Of a stretch of DNA of 64,000 nt, positions 1 to 11,190 are shown piece by piece. Location: assembly GCA_032871835.1 (NCBI GenBank), contig CM065299.1:46946706-47010705 (forward strand), read 5' to 3'. The notes under the pieces are model-generated. The model was given only the letters and a program-made list of their open reading frames with translations. It made no database searches and had not been told where the DNA came from. The stretch's first letter is position 1. Each line of letters starts with the position of its first letter. Origin of the DNA: Dipteronia dyeriana. Taxonomy: Eukaryota > Streptophyta > Magnoliopsida > Sapindales > Sapindaceae. A program made the position numbers and the translations under genes.

Positions 1-883
1 TTTAATATTAATTTTGTTATTATTGGAAAGAATGGTCTGAATATTTGTTCAGGGATTAATGAAAATAATTTGTATGTGTTAAGACCGTTAATACATAATA
101 CACTTCTCAACACCAAAATGTTTAAGGTTGAAAAAACAAAAACTAAACGACATAATATTTCTCCAGATAACGACACGTATCTCTAGCATCTGAGGCTTTG
201 CCTTATAAACCTTGACCGGATAGACAGACTAGTAAAAAGTGGACCTTTAAGTGAGTTAAAGGTTGGCACCTTACCTATCTGTGAATCTGATCTGGACGAT
301 AAGATGACTAAGAGACCTTTTACTTGAAAAGGGCTTAGAGCTAAAGAATTGCTAGAGCTCATACATAGATACGTCTGTGGACCGATGAATGTTAAATCTA
401 GTGGTGGTTATGAGTATTATGTCACCTTTACAGATGACTACTCAAGATACGGATACGTCTACCTAATGCACAGAAGTCAGAAACATTTGAAAAGTTCATA
501 TAATTCCGAGCTGAAGTTGAGAATCAATTAGGTAGGACTATCAAGTCACTACTATCAGATCGTGGAGGTGAGTACCTTGACCAAGAGTTTGAAGACTTCA
601 TGATATAGTATGGGATAGTTTCCCAACTCAAGGCTCCCGGTACACCTCAGCAAAATGGTGTAGCGGAGAGGAGAAATAGAACACTAATGGAAATGATGAG
701 ATCTACGATTAGTTTCTCATCATTACTAAATTCCTTCTGGGGATATGCGTTACAAACAGCGGCATATATTTCGAATGTAATGCCATCCAAATCTGTTGCT
801 AACACTTCCCTAAAGTTGTGGAATGGTAGTAAAGCTAGTTTATGACAATTTCGCACATAGGGGTGTCCAGCACACGTGCTGAA
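1..883 (+). pseudogene. Copia A1 protease-integrase linker and integrase core, broken
   Basis: This is the pre-integrase and integrase part of a Ty1/copia polyprotein; it matches the A2 copy at about 37391-38275 in the same order. Readable pieces include the zinc-binding region around CESDLDDKMTKR, then LIHRYVCGPM and FTDDYSRYGYVYLM (349-531), and QNGVAERRN near 650. The usual first catalytic Asp (HTD.CGPM) is replaced by Tyr (HRYVCGPM), and several stops and frameshifts break the frame. Integrase would insert the element cDNA into chromosomes; this copy cannot. The 5' LTR and gag lie left of the window. The frame is cut at 883 by a solo LTR and resumes at 3262. Confidence 0.85.
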
Positions 884-3261
884 TGAAGGGAAAAACCCTC
901 GCACAACGGAAGCATGAGAAAATTGAAAAATTATGGTTTCGGTATAAATAAAAATTTTCCCCTTTTTAAATAACAAGAACCTTAACCCTAGATTAATTTA
1001 TGTATATAAAAAGTGTCGTACTTTTTTATCTTGACGATTGAACTAGCGCCGAATTGAATCCGTAAGATCTTCCAATCTAAACACGAACGTGAATCACCTA
1101 GGAGTGTGGGTTCCCTCTCTTTCTAATTGTATTCCTGAGGATGGAAACAAACAAAATCTTTTTCTTTTTTAGTCAAAATAATCCTCCAAGAAGAAAATAA
1201 AAAATGTTAGGTCACTTGTGAATTATCAATCAATTTAATTGAAACTCGCGTGAACCTTGATTCGATGTTGTACACAAAACCTTTTAATGTAAAGGCTACT
1301 AGTGCACTATCGAATACAAAATGTTCTTTCTTCCTTTCCTCTTTGCCAAATTATCACACACCAATCTTTAGAGTAGGATGAATTTATCTAGAGCAAGAAC
1401 CGAATTCTCTATACTCAAAATTCATTGGTGGCCGAAAACTCTTTTAGAAAAATTAGGGCTTGGCCGAATTTTTCTTCTTAGAATTATCTAATGGCCGAAT
1501 TTTCCCTCTCTCTAAATTTGCTTTGGCTTGCACGAAATTTGGATCTTAAAATCATGCCTTGGCCGAAATTTAGAGGTACTATATATAGGATCATAAATCC
1601 TCCCCTAAAAGGGATTTACTTGGTTGGCTAGAATCCATTCCTTAGGTAGATTTATTTGGTAGATAAGAATCCTTTTTAAAGAAGAATTTTATCCGTAGGT
1701 AGATTTACTTGGTGACCAAGAGTCCTTTTCCAAAAAGAATTCTTTCCTACACCAAGACTCTTAATCCAACTCAATAGTATATTTGTAACCATATTAAAGA
1801 CTTCCTAATTTGATTAAATAAATAATTACTTTTATTTATCTACTTATCAAATATAGTATTTAATATAAATTATACTAACAACAATAGTATAATCTTAGGA
1901 GACCATCCCCAACTAGGAAATAGATTTTGACTTTTAATTAAATAATTAATTAATCAACAAATTAATTAATTTCCATTTAATTAAATAATAAAATAAAAAA
2001 ATTTATTTAGGCTTTTATACATTAGCCTTTCCGCCTATAACAACATATAGGTATATATATTATTTTTCTTATTTTATTATATCCATTGGACCTTAATAAA
2101 AAGTCCACATGTGAACTAGACTCATTCTTATAAAAAGAAACAAGTCTACATGCCTCAATACAATTCTAAATGGACCCCTAAATTGGTCCGGTAGAATATA
2201 TCAAGTGATCCATGCAAATTCGTGTGGATTGGGGATCTTGGCGGCCTACCTAAATTTAAGCTCCAATAGACACAACCCAATCGCAATCAACAAATGATTC
2301 ACTTAAGTCCGATCTATTAATTTTAGTTCATTCCACTAAAGAACTAAAATTGAACTCTTAAATAAAGATAGAATAAGTTGATATTACTCATTCATACCCT
2401 AAACAACCTTATTGGAGAAAGAGTATCCTCATGAAGAATATCAGTAATCGCCAAGAGCTTATAGAGCGCCTATAGCTCTCCAGGTTAACATATTTACTCA
2501 TATGACCACATTTTGAACTTGGATATTTTGACTTGTCCAGAAGCCATGTTTCAATATACACTATTAAAAGCTTAACGTTAAGATTTAATATCCAATACCT
2601 CAAATCATCCATATGATGATATTCTACTCTCATTTAATAAATGAAGCCACATGTCCATATCTATAAATGAAGTCCTCTATCGATTAACAAATGAAAACCA
2701 CCAAACTATCGAGGATAGACTACGCTATATAATCGTACTCATTGATATCTCAAATGATAACACTTGCAACCATAAGTCCATCATTTATCTCAGGATTGAG
2801 ATAAATTATCCGATTGTCTTCAAATGAAAAAATTTTATCCATTGACGGTTCTAGATAAAGTATTCCATTGTGATCCAATTCAATGCACCCAGTGCACTAG
2901 ATTCTTTTGCCTAAAGACACCATACTTTGATGATTTTAGACTCATTATAACACATTTGATCCCACTCAAATGCTAGTAAAAGAATCTACAACTTTAACAA
3001 GATAAAGGCGCCCAACCTTTATCTTAAGTTGTGAATATTATTCAAGGCTAACTTAAGAATTGTGTCTACCTCATACATATCCAGATGTATGAACAATTTT
3101 TCTTTTCTCATAGTCTTTTGACCATATTATTATTTACTTTTGACATCTATAATAATTAAACTATAAATGCTATCAGATTTGTTAGACTCGAAATACTTTA
3201 TTAATATGAAAAGATTATCAAATACACTATTATAATCTTGCTATCGAGCGTAATCCCAACA
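884..3261 (-). mobile_element. Solo LTR of copia family B, minus orientation
   Basis: It begins TGAAGGGAAAAACC and ends CCCAACA on the plus strand, the reverse complement of a TGTTNGG...CCCTNCA LTR. It matches the family B LTRs at 45260-50083, 47100-49519 and 55216-57688 over its length. No internal element sequence accompanies it, so it is a solo LTR left by LTR-LTR recombination. The flanks are CTGAA (879-883) and ATGAA (3262-3266), a 5-bp target duplication with one mismatch. A1 integrase sequence continues on both sides. No coding region; short open frames inside it are chance. Confidence 0.85.
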
Positions 3262-4049
3262 ATGAAGAACAGAAGTGGAAAGCTAGACTCTAAGTCTGTT
3301 GTCTGACTATTTATAGGATACTCTAAGGAGACCAGAGGTGGACACTCTATAGTTCCGAAGATAACAAATGATTTATATCGCCAAATTCAACGTTTCTTGA
3401 GGACAATTATATTAGGGACCTTAAACCTCGTTCTAAGTTTGTATTGAATGAGTTGAAGCCTGGTAAGACTAGTGCTTCATCAATAAGAGTTGTTGATCCA
3501 CAAACATCTAAGAGTCAGATGGTTCCTGATCAGGATACATTACCACCTAGACGTAGTGAGAGGGTTGTGAGACAACCTCAACGCAATAGGTATAAGTGAG
3601 GGACAAGGTTTTGTCTATGCCGATAGGGTCGATGATCCATTGACATTTAAGAATACAATGGAAGATCCTGATAAAGAGGAATGGCTTAAAGCCATGAATC
3701 TCGAGATGGAGTCCATGTACTCTAACTCAATCTGGAATCTTGTAAACTTACCAGATGGGGTAAAACCCATAGGGTAAAAGTGGATCTATAAGAGAAAGAG
3801 AGGAGTAGATGGGAAGGTAGAGAACTTCATAGCAAGGCTAGTGGCCAAGGGTTATACCCAGAAAGAGGGGGTCGATTATGAAGAGACCTTCTCATCAGTA
3901 GCCACGTTTAAGTCCATTCGGATTCTCTTATCCACTGCTGCTTAATTCGATTATGAAATTTGGCAAATAGACGTCAAGACTACATTCTTAATCAGCAATC
4001 TTGATGAGAGCATCTATATGATGTAACCAGAGGGATTCATGTCTTTAGG
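3262..4049 (+). pseudogene. Copia A1 integrase C-terminus and reverse transcriptase N-terminus, broken
   Basis: A1 polyprotein resumes here. Early codons resemble the post-integrase segment (FVGY-like, then KFVLNELKPG). From about 3600 the RT begins: DKEEWLKAMNLEMESMYSNSIWNLVNLPDGVKPIG, a stop where Cys is expected, [45 protein letters not shown], then [21 protein letters not shown]. Several in-frame stops are visible. The copy is cut in the PEGFMS motif by the gypsy element; RT continues at 11191. The stretch from about 3960 is the native, non-amplified start of the segment later repeated in the 1027-bp array. Confidence 0.85.
4045..4049. repeat. Target site duplication TTAGG, left copy
   Basis: TTAGG at 4045-4049 is repeated exactly at 11191-11195. 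The two copies flank the gypsy element and mark one insertion into the A1 RT sequence. Confidence 0.9.
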
Positions 4050-5363
4050 TGATCGAGCAATGATAACACTAGATTTTGAGTCCCCCTTCATATGTTTATT
4101 GCTCAATTCTCGAGTAAAATCAAGTGTTTAATGGCTCGATTAAGTGTATTTGCAGGATTGTGTATTAGGGGCATCATATGGGAGTTGTGAGTGAAGATTG
4201 GGACCCAAAAGTGCTAGAAATTGGAAACTTGGATAAAATGACAAAATATGTCGCTGTTATGATTTCCGTCATGGGAGACCAAGACACATCACTGGATAGC
4301 AATTTTTTTAAAGTGTCGCTTGTGATGTTGTCATGGAAGACCACGACATGTCATCATGGAAGACCGCAACATGTCGTCATGGACAACCGCGACATATGAG
4401 GTAGCGAAAATTCGCCCGCATGCGTTTCTAGGTTGATTTCTGATCTACTTTTGGACCCATATAAATACCCATATTATATTATTGTGAAAGAACATGAGCC
4501 ACACGAACTTTTGGACTACTTTCACCCTTCCATCACCATCCTTAGACACTTGAATCCATCCATCCATCTTGGAACTTGGGAAGCAAGAAGAGGAAGCTTA
4601 CGAGTCAAGGAACCTCAATGGCCAACTTTGGTTTCCTATTTCACTCTTCTTTGTTTAATTTCCTTTTCTTGATGTGTAACTAATTTCTATGTTAGGGGAT
4701 TAATGTAGACCTATTGAGCATCTCTTTGTAATCCTAGTCTAATGGTTTTTAATTAAATACTTTAGTAGTCTCTTTTATTGGAATATATGCTCTAATTCCT
4801 TCACTTCTATTTAAATGAGACCTCAATGAATGTTTGTATTAGGATTAGTTTATCTATGATGTTGAGGGTTAGATGTGGGTGACCATCCCATTTAGTCTTT
4901 AACTACAAGCTTAATAATTGAGAAAATTTCCATATGCATGACCATGCTATGTGTTATTTGGTTTAGAGTTTTTAATTGAAAACTAATTCTAATCATTGCT
5001 GATTACATGACCGTGTGTGAGTAATTGGGAAGATTAGGTGCTTCATGAAACAAACCCTATCAATTGGATTTAAATGCTTAATTGAGACTTGTGGATTACA
5101 TAGGGAAGTTTAATTAGGTTGCATTGATTCTCTAGCATTCTTTCATATGCATATTTTAGTGTGAGCTTTTGTGTTATTTAGTTTATTGCATTTTTACAAA
5201 ATAGTGAATTAGAATACCAATCCAAGACAAGTATTTTGCCATTTAGTTTTCATGCACTTAGAATAGGATTAAATTAGACTAATTAGTGTTCGACTAGTAG
5301 AATCACCGATCACAGTGAACGAACTTTCTTTTAAATTGATTAAGATCAAAAAGACTGCAATCA
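4050..5363 (+). repeat. 5' LTR of the gypsy element
   Basis: 1314 bp, starting TGATCGAGCAATGATAAC and ending GACTGCAATCA. It aligns base for base over long stretches with 9878-11190. It contains several copies of a motif around CATGGAAGACCGCGACA (about 4270-4400). Open frames at 4178 and 4433 are inside the LTR and are not genes. Confidence 0.92.
4460..4467 (+). promoter_or_regulatory. LTR TATA box
   Basis: TATAAATA in the context GGACCCATATAAATACCC, about 410 bp into the LTR. The same box is kept at 10287-10294 in the other LTR. This is the likely RNA polymerase II core promoter of the element; the start site itself is not determined. Confidence 0.55.
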
Positions 5364-5367
5364 ATTT

Positions 5368-5385
5368 TGGCGCGGCTGTTGGGGA
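5368..5385 (+). other. Primer binding site, tRNA-Asp type
   Basis: TGGCGCGGCTGTTGGGGA follows the LTR end after four bases. It is a decayed form of the TGGCGCCGTTGCCGGGGA primer site known from Athila/Tat elements, complementary to the 3' end of tRNA-Asp. It primed minus-strand cDNA. Confidence 0.75.
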
Positions 5386-5533
5386 TCGGCGTATATTAAT
5401 TAGTTGAGCCTAATTAGTTTGAGTTAGATAGTGTGTGTCATTTTATTTTATTTTGTTAGTTAGTTTTATTTTCATTTTTTTTAGTATCTTTTTACTTCAT
5501 TGGTACTTTTGTTTTTGGTGTTTAAGGGCAAAC

Positions 5534-6271
5534 ATGGTGTATGAAGCGGACCGTCAAGGTAGAGCAATGGTATTTTATGAGACGAAAGATGTCCAAGTCC
5601 TAAATTTTCAAAGAAGAAGAAATGATCCGTATTCTAACTCTTAAAATCCGGGGTGGTGCAACCATCCCAACTTCTCATGGTCCGACCCAGACAAGACTTT
5701 CAATAACCAAGCTCATAACTACCAAGGCCAAGGGTTAAATGGACAGTAATGGAACAACTCGGGTAATCAAAATGTGACTTCATATCAGCCTAGGAAGAGT
5801 CTTCTGGAGGATATTGTGATTACCCTTGCTCAGAGTTCACAACAGACAGATCAGAACTTGAATATTTTCCTCCAAGCAACAGAGCAAAGGTTCACCAACT
5901 TAGAGGCATCAGTGAAGAAGTTGGTGACACAATTCACAGGAATGAACAAGCTAAGGCAGTGAAAGTTCTGAGAAATGACCAAGTGTTAGACACCATAGAT
6001 ACAAGTGGAGAGCCTTAGGAGAAAAAGGCTAAAGAATAATAAGAGGTAATCGAGGGTGAGACTTTGGTAGAAGAAGAGGAAGTAGTAGTGGAGAATGTGC
6101 CCGAGAAGACATTCCTACTACACAAGTCACCCGATCCCTACATCCCACCGGTTCCATTCTCTGAAAGGTTGAAAAATGCCACTAACTCAGTTGATTGCCT
6201 TGATGTGGGTACACTTCAGGCAGAAGACTATTTTAGGAGTCCAATTGAATACTTAAATGAAATCCTATGAC
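5534..6271 (+). pseudogene. Gypsy gag N-terminal and middle part, broken
   Basis: An ATG at 5534 opens MVYEADRQGRAMVFYETKD, then YSNS, a stop at about 5642, then NPGWCNHPNFSWSDPDKTF, the NPGW-NHPNFSW motif common in Athila/Tat gag. From 5774 comes SLLEDIVITLAQSSQQTDQN...EQRFTNLEASVKKLVTQF, a heptad-like helical segment, and from 6064 an acidic stretch followed by PYIPPVPFSERLKNA, which resembles the PP.PFPQRL motif near the gag-protease border. Gag forms the virus-like particle. Stops and frame changes show that it is dead. Confidence 0.7.
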
Positions 6272-6339
6272 TTTTTGATTATAAAGGTGAGGAAAGTGGC
6301 CAAATTGGTGATCCAAGTGACAAACAAGCAATGTTGGAC

Positions 6340-6935
6340 ATTAATGAGCTTGTGAGCAAAAACACCGACTTGATAAAGATGATGGAAATCCTAGAAAAGG
6401 AAAAGGGATGAAGCAATCAAGAGGGTGGAAGATCTTGCAAGCTTGGTAGAAGATCAAGAAGAAAACTTTGCCCGAGGCACTAAGAAGTTGCAATGGCAAG
6501 TGGAGCAAGAGGACAAGGAAATCAATGCCGTCAAGGAGGAGTTGAGCGGAAAAGAAATTGCTTTAAAGGTAGCAAAGGTTAAGGAATGTGACTGCTTAAT
6601 AGAGCTTGAAATAGCCGAACGTACAGTTGAAACCTTGACCAAGAATCGAAGCATAGACGAAGAAACTCCATAACTCCACACCATTGAGAAAGATGCAAAT
6701 CATCCGAGAGCAAGAATTAAGATGACCGGAGGTAGTTCATCATATTTTCCTTACAAATGTCATTTTTGCCACACTAGGGGTCATAAAAAGGCCCAATGTA
6801 TTGGATTTATAGAAGTGTGCAAAAAAAAGACGGAATATGCCTAAAGGAAGGCCAAGAAAGTTTCGACAGATTTGGATCCGGAAAGACGAACTTCACAAAG
6901 CAAGAGACACTCTCGTTGATGTGAAGATTTCTTGA
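6340..6935 (+). pseudogene. Coiled-coil plus CCHC zinc knuckle gag-like remnant
   Basis: From about 6340 the translation is rich in Glu, Lys and Leu (ELVSKNTDLIKMMEILEKEK, then after a one-base shift DEAIKRVEDLASLVEDQEEN... to 6670), typical of a coiled coil. One stop at 6671-6673 interrupts it. In the same frame, 6758-6799 reads CHFCHTRGHKKAQC, an exact CX2CX4HX4C zinc knuckle (RNA binding in gag nucleocapsid). After an A-run the frame changes to MPKGRPRKFRQIWIRKDELH (from 6837), which ends at 6933-6935; GRPRK is AT-hook-like. It may be the gag C-terminus or a captured host segment. Confidence 0.6.
6758..6799 (+). other. CCHC zinc knuckle coding motif
   Basis: Fourteen codons give Cys-X2-Cys-X4-His-X4-Cys with no interruption. 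The spacing is that of retroviral and retrotransposon nucleocapsid knuckles. It lies 28 codons past the stop that ends the coiled-coil frame. Confidence 0.8.
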
Positions 6936-6960
6936 TTAAAAGATAGAGAGCTTTAAGAGC

Positions 6961-7024
6961 CGTGGTGCTCTTACCACGTCTTGCCTAGACGTTAAATAGT
7001 GCGTTTGGTGGGAGGCAACCCACC
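6961..7024 (+). other. Two consecutive short hairpins after the gag frame
   Basis: CGTGGT/ACCACG (6961-6966 with 6973-6978) and GGTGGG/CCCACC (7007-7012 with 7019-7024) form two 6-bp stems with 6-base loops. They start 26 bases after the last gag-like stop. The sequence GTGGGAGGCAACCCACC resembles a conserved motif seen after the coding region of Athila/Tat elements. A role in RNA 3' processing or packaging is conjecture. Confidence 0.5.
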
Positions 7025-7279
7025 TAGGTATCTTTTCTTTCAATAACTTTTAATTTTGCATAATAATTATGAATGGTAGTGATTCTACTTCACTTCCAAG
7101 TCTAAGTTGATCCACACCTTAATTGTTAAAAGATTAATTGTGTTGATCGTGCAAGGTGTGGAAAAGCATAGGTTTGGGGGTGATTTTCATTTTATTTACA
7201 AGTCTAGTGATTACCAAACCCAATTGTTTAAGCAAATGCCCTTGATATGTTTGTTGTTGAGTATGTGTGCAGATGAGGC

Positions 7280-7560
7280 ACTTAGGACCATTGAAAGGCC
7301 TCAAAGAGAAATTTTTCTAGGTATGTCACGGTCATGATATCGTCATTAACGGTCGCGGCAATACCATGCGGCAATACCACGCGACAACAAATAGGAGTTG
7401 TTATCGCCAGAGGTTTCGCTTGTGGGTCGCTTGGTAGGCTAAACGCGACAATCTCCATGATGAAGAGACGGTGTGTCACGGTCATGATTTCCATCATGGA
7501 AGACCGCGACAGGTTGACCACGATAGACACTTGGTATAAAAGTATCAGTTCGTGGTAGGG
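7280..7560 (+). repeat. LTR-like segment with TATA box inside the gypsy internal region
   Basis: This stretch repeats the motif around CATCATGGAAGACCGCGACA found in the element's own LTRs (compare 4270-4400) and contains GGTATAAAAGT near 7532, a TATA-like box. It may be a piece of a related LTR left by recombination or nesting. No clear ends or target duplications were found. Confidence 0.4.
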
Positions 7561-9855
7561 CAGCCTCTCACCAAAAGTTCAAACCCCAATCCCGACCAAT
7601 TCTTCATCCACGTGACATCAAAGACTTCCAGCCCACACAATCGGTAATTCCTTCTTCTTTTTACTTACTTTAGGCCCTTGCTAGTCTCAAATCCTAGTTC
7701 TACTTTGATTTACACATTCTAGGGTTGATTTGGGGAATTATTGGAATCTTTGGGATTGAAGCAAATTTGTGCATATTTGTGTGAATTGAAAGGTTGGTTT
7801 TTGTTGTGAAGTTTACTGAAGCATTTTTGTAGTGATTCTGTGTTTTTTGAGGATTTGTGGGTGAGATTGACTGAAAATAATGAAAATTGGGGCACATTTG
7901 GCCGCCACCACCACCACCTCATTATTTGCTTTGAGTTGTTCTTGTGTAGCTAGACTTGTTTTGTTGGTTTTACTGCTTTAAGTTATATTTCGTACTTGTT
8001 TTAATTACTCTAGTTATTTGATTTCTATCGTAGTGGCACTTTTGCATCCTTTATTTTGTTAGTTTAATTTGCGATTAGACTAAGAGTGTGCGTTGTATTG
8101 TGTTGTGGTTGATGTTTAATTGCAATTAAGAGCTTTCTATGCCATCTTGATCGAGCCTTTGTGCATTTTATTTTATTTTTTTCTATATTGTTGAATTGTG
8201 TTGTGTTGGTTGTGGTATAGGCGCCTTTCTCGCCGGGCTCTCATTGTCAACATTAGGGACAATGTTGAGTTTAGGTTTGGGGGTGTTGATACCGTTTTCG
8301 ATCGTTTTGGTTTTATTGGGTCCTAAATTTTATTTTTGACTCAAATTTTTGATTTAATGTTGAGTTAAACTTTTCAAAAATAGTCGCATGACCAAAAATG
8401 TTCGAGTTTCAAGTGGCTTGGGTGTGATGCTTTGAGCTTGTGTTTATGTGAGAGTTTATTTATGCATAATGTGCTCGATTGAGCATCTTATTGTCACTCT
8501 AGGGTCTCACTTGCACTTCATGGGCTTGTCCCATCCTTTTGTGTTCAAGTTGAGGGAACTCAGTGCTCAAGCACCTTGTTCTAATAGTGGAGACCACCTA
8601 GTGAGTTCACAAACATAAGCCTTAAAAAGCGCATTTGAGTGTTATCATTGTTTCATCTTAAACATTTATCTCGTCACGCGCATCAATTGCCATAGGACAT
8701 CACATTGCATTATATTTGTGGATTGCTTGATGGATGCTTACATTCCCTTGATAGATAAGATGGTGGAAATGAATTTAGGCAATCTGTGTGCTTAACTACT
8801 CATATTAGCCTAAACATATTCCGTGTCCCTATTTGTGTGCTCCCAAGCCAATTTTGAGGCCAAACACTTACCCTTCTTTTGGAACCACAGTACACCATAT
8901 AGCCTAAACCTAAAACACATGCCTATCCTCGTTGCCAATCTTGTTAGGATGTGTTGCGTTGTGGTGAAAGATGGGAAAGCTCAAAATATGAAAATTTATC
9001 GTGTATTTAGGCTATATTTGTAAATGTGCAAGGCAAAAGGCTCAAAAATGTAAAAGTGCAAAAATGTGCACTTATGAGCTTAAAGTTAAAAAAAAAATAG
9101 GAAATAAGAGTCTTTTATGAAATTGTAAAGTACTCACTAGTAGAGTACTCATGTATAGCACAAGTGTAATGAAAAGTCAAGCCTAATCACTAGTGTCACG
9201 AGTGATGTGAATAGAGTTTAAGTATTGGGTGAATCGTGTAGTGTCTTAGCAAGATTGGTGACTTTTGAATTCCATTTCCTATTCTTTGTCCACCATAATT
9301 CACCCAATGTCCCTATTACAACCAAAGGGAAGACCTAAATGATCAACTATGAAATCTAGATTGGGAATGTTTGTTGAAGCATGATCTTCCACATTCATGG
9401 CATTTGATTCATTTCCTAGGCTAGTGCACCAAAATAATAACGTTTCATTTCTTATTGTATGCAAGTATTTGATTCCCATACATAACTCTATCCTTGCATA
9501 CTTTGCATGAGTGTGAACTTAGGATTCCAAGAGGAAAGAAAAGAGAATGTCCAAGTGAGGTTTAAAGTCGAAGCAAATTATGCTCGAGGTGTGAGAGTGA
9601 GTAGTTCCCGACATAAGAGCACTTTAGGTGTGGGATTCATGTTGTTCGAGTATCCCCTGAGTGCTTTCGAGTTGCTTGACAATGTTTTGCATGTGTCTAC
9701 TCTCCTTATCCACACCTCTTTGCAACTCATCATCAGTTGAAAATGTGACTTTTGTGTTATTGTTGTTTGAATTTATTTTGTTTTTATCAAGTTTTCGTGT
9801 TGTTTGCTTGTTTGTTTTTGTTGGTGTTTTCTCATGATTTTGTTCGAGAACGAGC
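7561..9855 (+). other. Non-coding 3' internal region of the gypsy element
   Basis: About 2.3 kb without a convincing reading frame. It holds a 7-bp stem (CAACATT/AATGTTG, 8248-8267) followed by a PPT-like run and TGTTGATACC at 8272-8292, very similar to the true PPT-LTR junction at 9856-9880. Short frames at 8823 and 9507 lack homology that I recognise and look like chance. Confidence 0.6.
8248..8292 (+). other. Hairpin plus second PPT-like motif
   Basis: CAACATTAGGGACAATGTTG is a 7-bp stem with a 6-base loop. It is followed by TTAGGTTTGGGGGTGTTGAT, which has the form of an Athila/Tat polypurine tract joined to an LTR start. The real PPT of this element is at 9856-9877, so this is a second, internal one. 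Confidence 0.55.
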
Positions 9856-9877
9856 AAAAGGCTAGGTTTGGAGGTGT
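9856..9877 (+). other. Polypurine tract of the gypsy element
   Basis: AAAAGGCTAGGTTTGGAGGTG plus T lies directly before the 3' LTR start TGATCAAGCC. It is the primer for plus-strand DNA synthesis. Confidence 0.7.
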
Positions 9878-11190
9878 TGATCAAGCCATGATAACACTAG
9901 ATTTCGAGTCCTCCTTCATATGCTTATTGCTCAATTCTCGAGTAAAATCAAGTGTTTAATGGCTCGATTAAGTGTATTTGCAGAATTTTGTATTAGGGGC
10001 ATCATATGGAAGTTATGAGTGAAGATTGGGACCCAAAAGAGCTGGAAATTGGAAACTTGGATAAAATCACAAAATATGTTGCTATTATGATTTTCGTCAT
10101 GGGAGACCGCGACACATCATGCGACAGCAACTTTTCTAAAGTGTCGCTTGTGATGTCGTCATGGAAGACCGTAACATGTCGGCATGGAAGGCAGCGACAT
10201 ATCGTCATGGACAATCGCGACATACCGGGTAGCGACAATCCGCCAACACGTATTTCTAGGTTGATTTCTGACCTTTTTTGGACCCATATAAATACCCATC
10301 TTATATTATTATGAAAGAACATGAGCCACACAAACTTTTGGACTACTTCCACCCTTCCATCACCGTCCTTAGAAACTTGAATCCATTCATCCATCTTGGA
10401 ACTTGGGAAGCAAAAAGAGGAAGCTTACGAGTCAAGGAACCTCAATGGCCAACTTTGGTTTCCCCTTTCACTCTTCTTTGTTTAATTTCCTTTCCTTGAT
10501 GTGTAACTAATTTCTATGTTAGGGGATTAATGTAAACCTATTGAGCATCTCTTTGTAATCCTAGTCTAATGGTTTTTAATTAAATACTTTGGTAGTCTCT
10601 TTTATTGGAATATATGCTATAATTCCTTCACTTCTTTTCAAATGAGACCTCAATGAATGTTTGTTTTAGGATTAGTTTATCTATGATGTTGAGGGTTAGA
10701 TGTGGGTGACCATCCCATTTAGTCTTTAACTACAAGCTTAATAATTGAGAAAATTTCCATATGCATGACCACATTATGTGTTATTTGGTTTAGAGTTTTT
10801 AATTACAAACTAATTCTAACCATTGCTCATTACATGACTGTGTGTGAGTAATTGGGAACATTAGGTGCTTCATGAAACAAACCCTATCAATTGGATTTAA
10901 ATGCTTAATTGAGACTTGTGGATTACATAGAGAAGATTAATTAGGTTGCATTGATTCCCTAGCATTCTTTCATATGCATATTTTAGCGTGAGCTTTTGTG
11001 TTATTTAGTTTATTGCATTTTTACAAATTAGTGAATTAGAATACCAATCCAAGAAAAGCATTTTGCCATTTAGTTTTCATGCACTTAGAATAGGATTAAA
11101 TTAGACTAATTAGTGTTCGAATAGTAGAATCACCGATCCTAGTAAACGAACTTTCTTTTAAATTGATTAAGATTAAAAAGACTGCAACCA
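9878..11190 (+). repeat. 3' LTR of the gypsy element
   Basis: 1313 bp, starting TGATCAAGCCATGATAAC and ending ACTGCAACCA, followed by the TTAGG duplication (11191-11195). It differs from the 5' LTR by scattered substitutions. The TATA box TATAAATA is at 10287-10294. Open frames at 10006 and 10278 are LTR sequence. Confidence 0.92.

Larger units (their letters stand above)
4050..11190 (+). mobile_element. Non-autonomous Ty3/gypsy element, Athila/Tat-like, gag remnants only
   Basis: A complete LTR element of about 7.1 kb: LTR 4050-5363, primer site 5368-5385, internal region, polypurine tract before 9878, LTR 9878-11190, and perfect 5-bp flanking duplications. The PBS matches the tRNA-Asp type found in Athila/Tat gypsy elements, and the PPT plus TGTTGAT junction is also typical of them. 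The internal region has gag-like pieces (5534-6935) but no protease, RT, RNase H or integrase that I can see, so it needed helper proteins. The architecture resembles the plant non-autonomous TR-GAG type. About 2.9 kb after the gag remnants is non-coding. Confidence 0.88.

Noticed and set aside
884..3261. A full nested copia element
   Set aside because: Only one LTR, with no PBS, PPT or coding sequence, between near-matching 5-bp flanks: a solo LTR.
4178..4672. Open frames inside the gypsy LTR, repeated at 10006-10499
   Set aside because: They lie within LTRs, differ between the two copies and show no protein motif.
9507..9740. 77-codon frame in the gypsy 3' region as an envelope or accessory gene
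   Set aside because: No signal peptide, membrane segment or motif; it ends far from any conserved feature and looks like chance.
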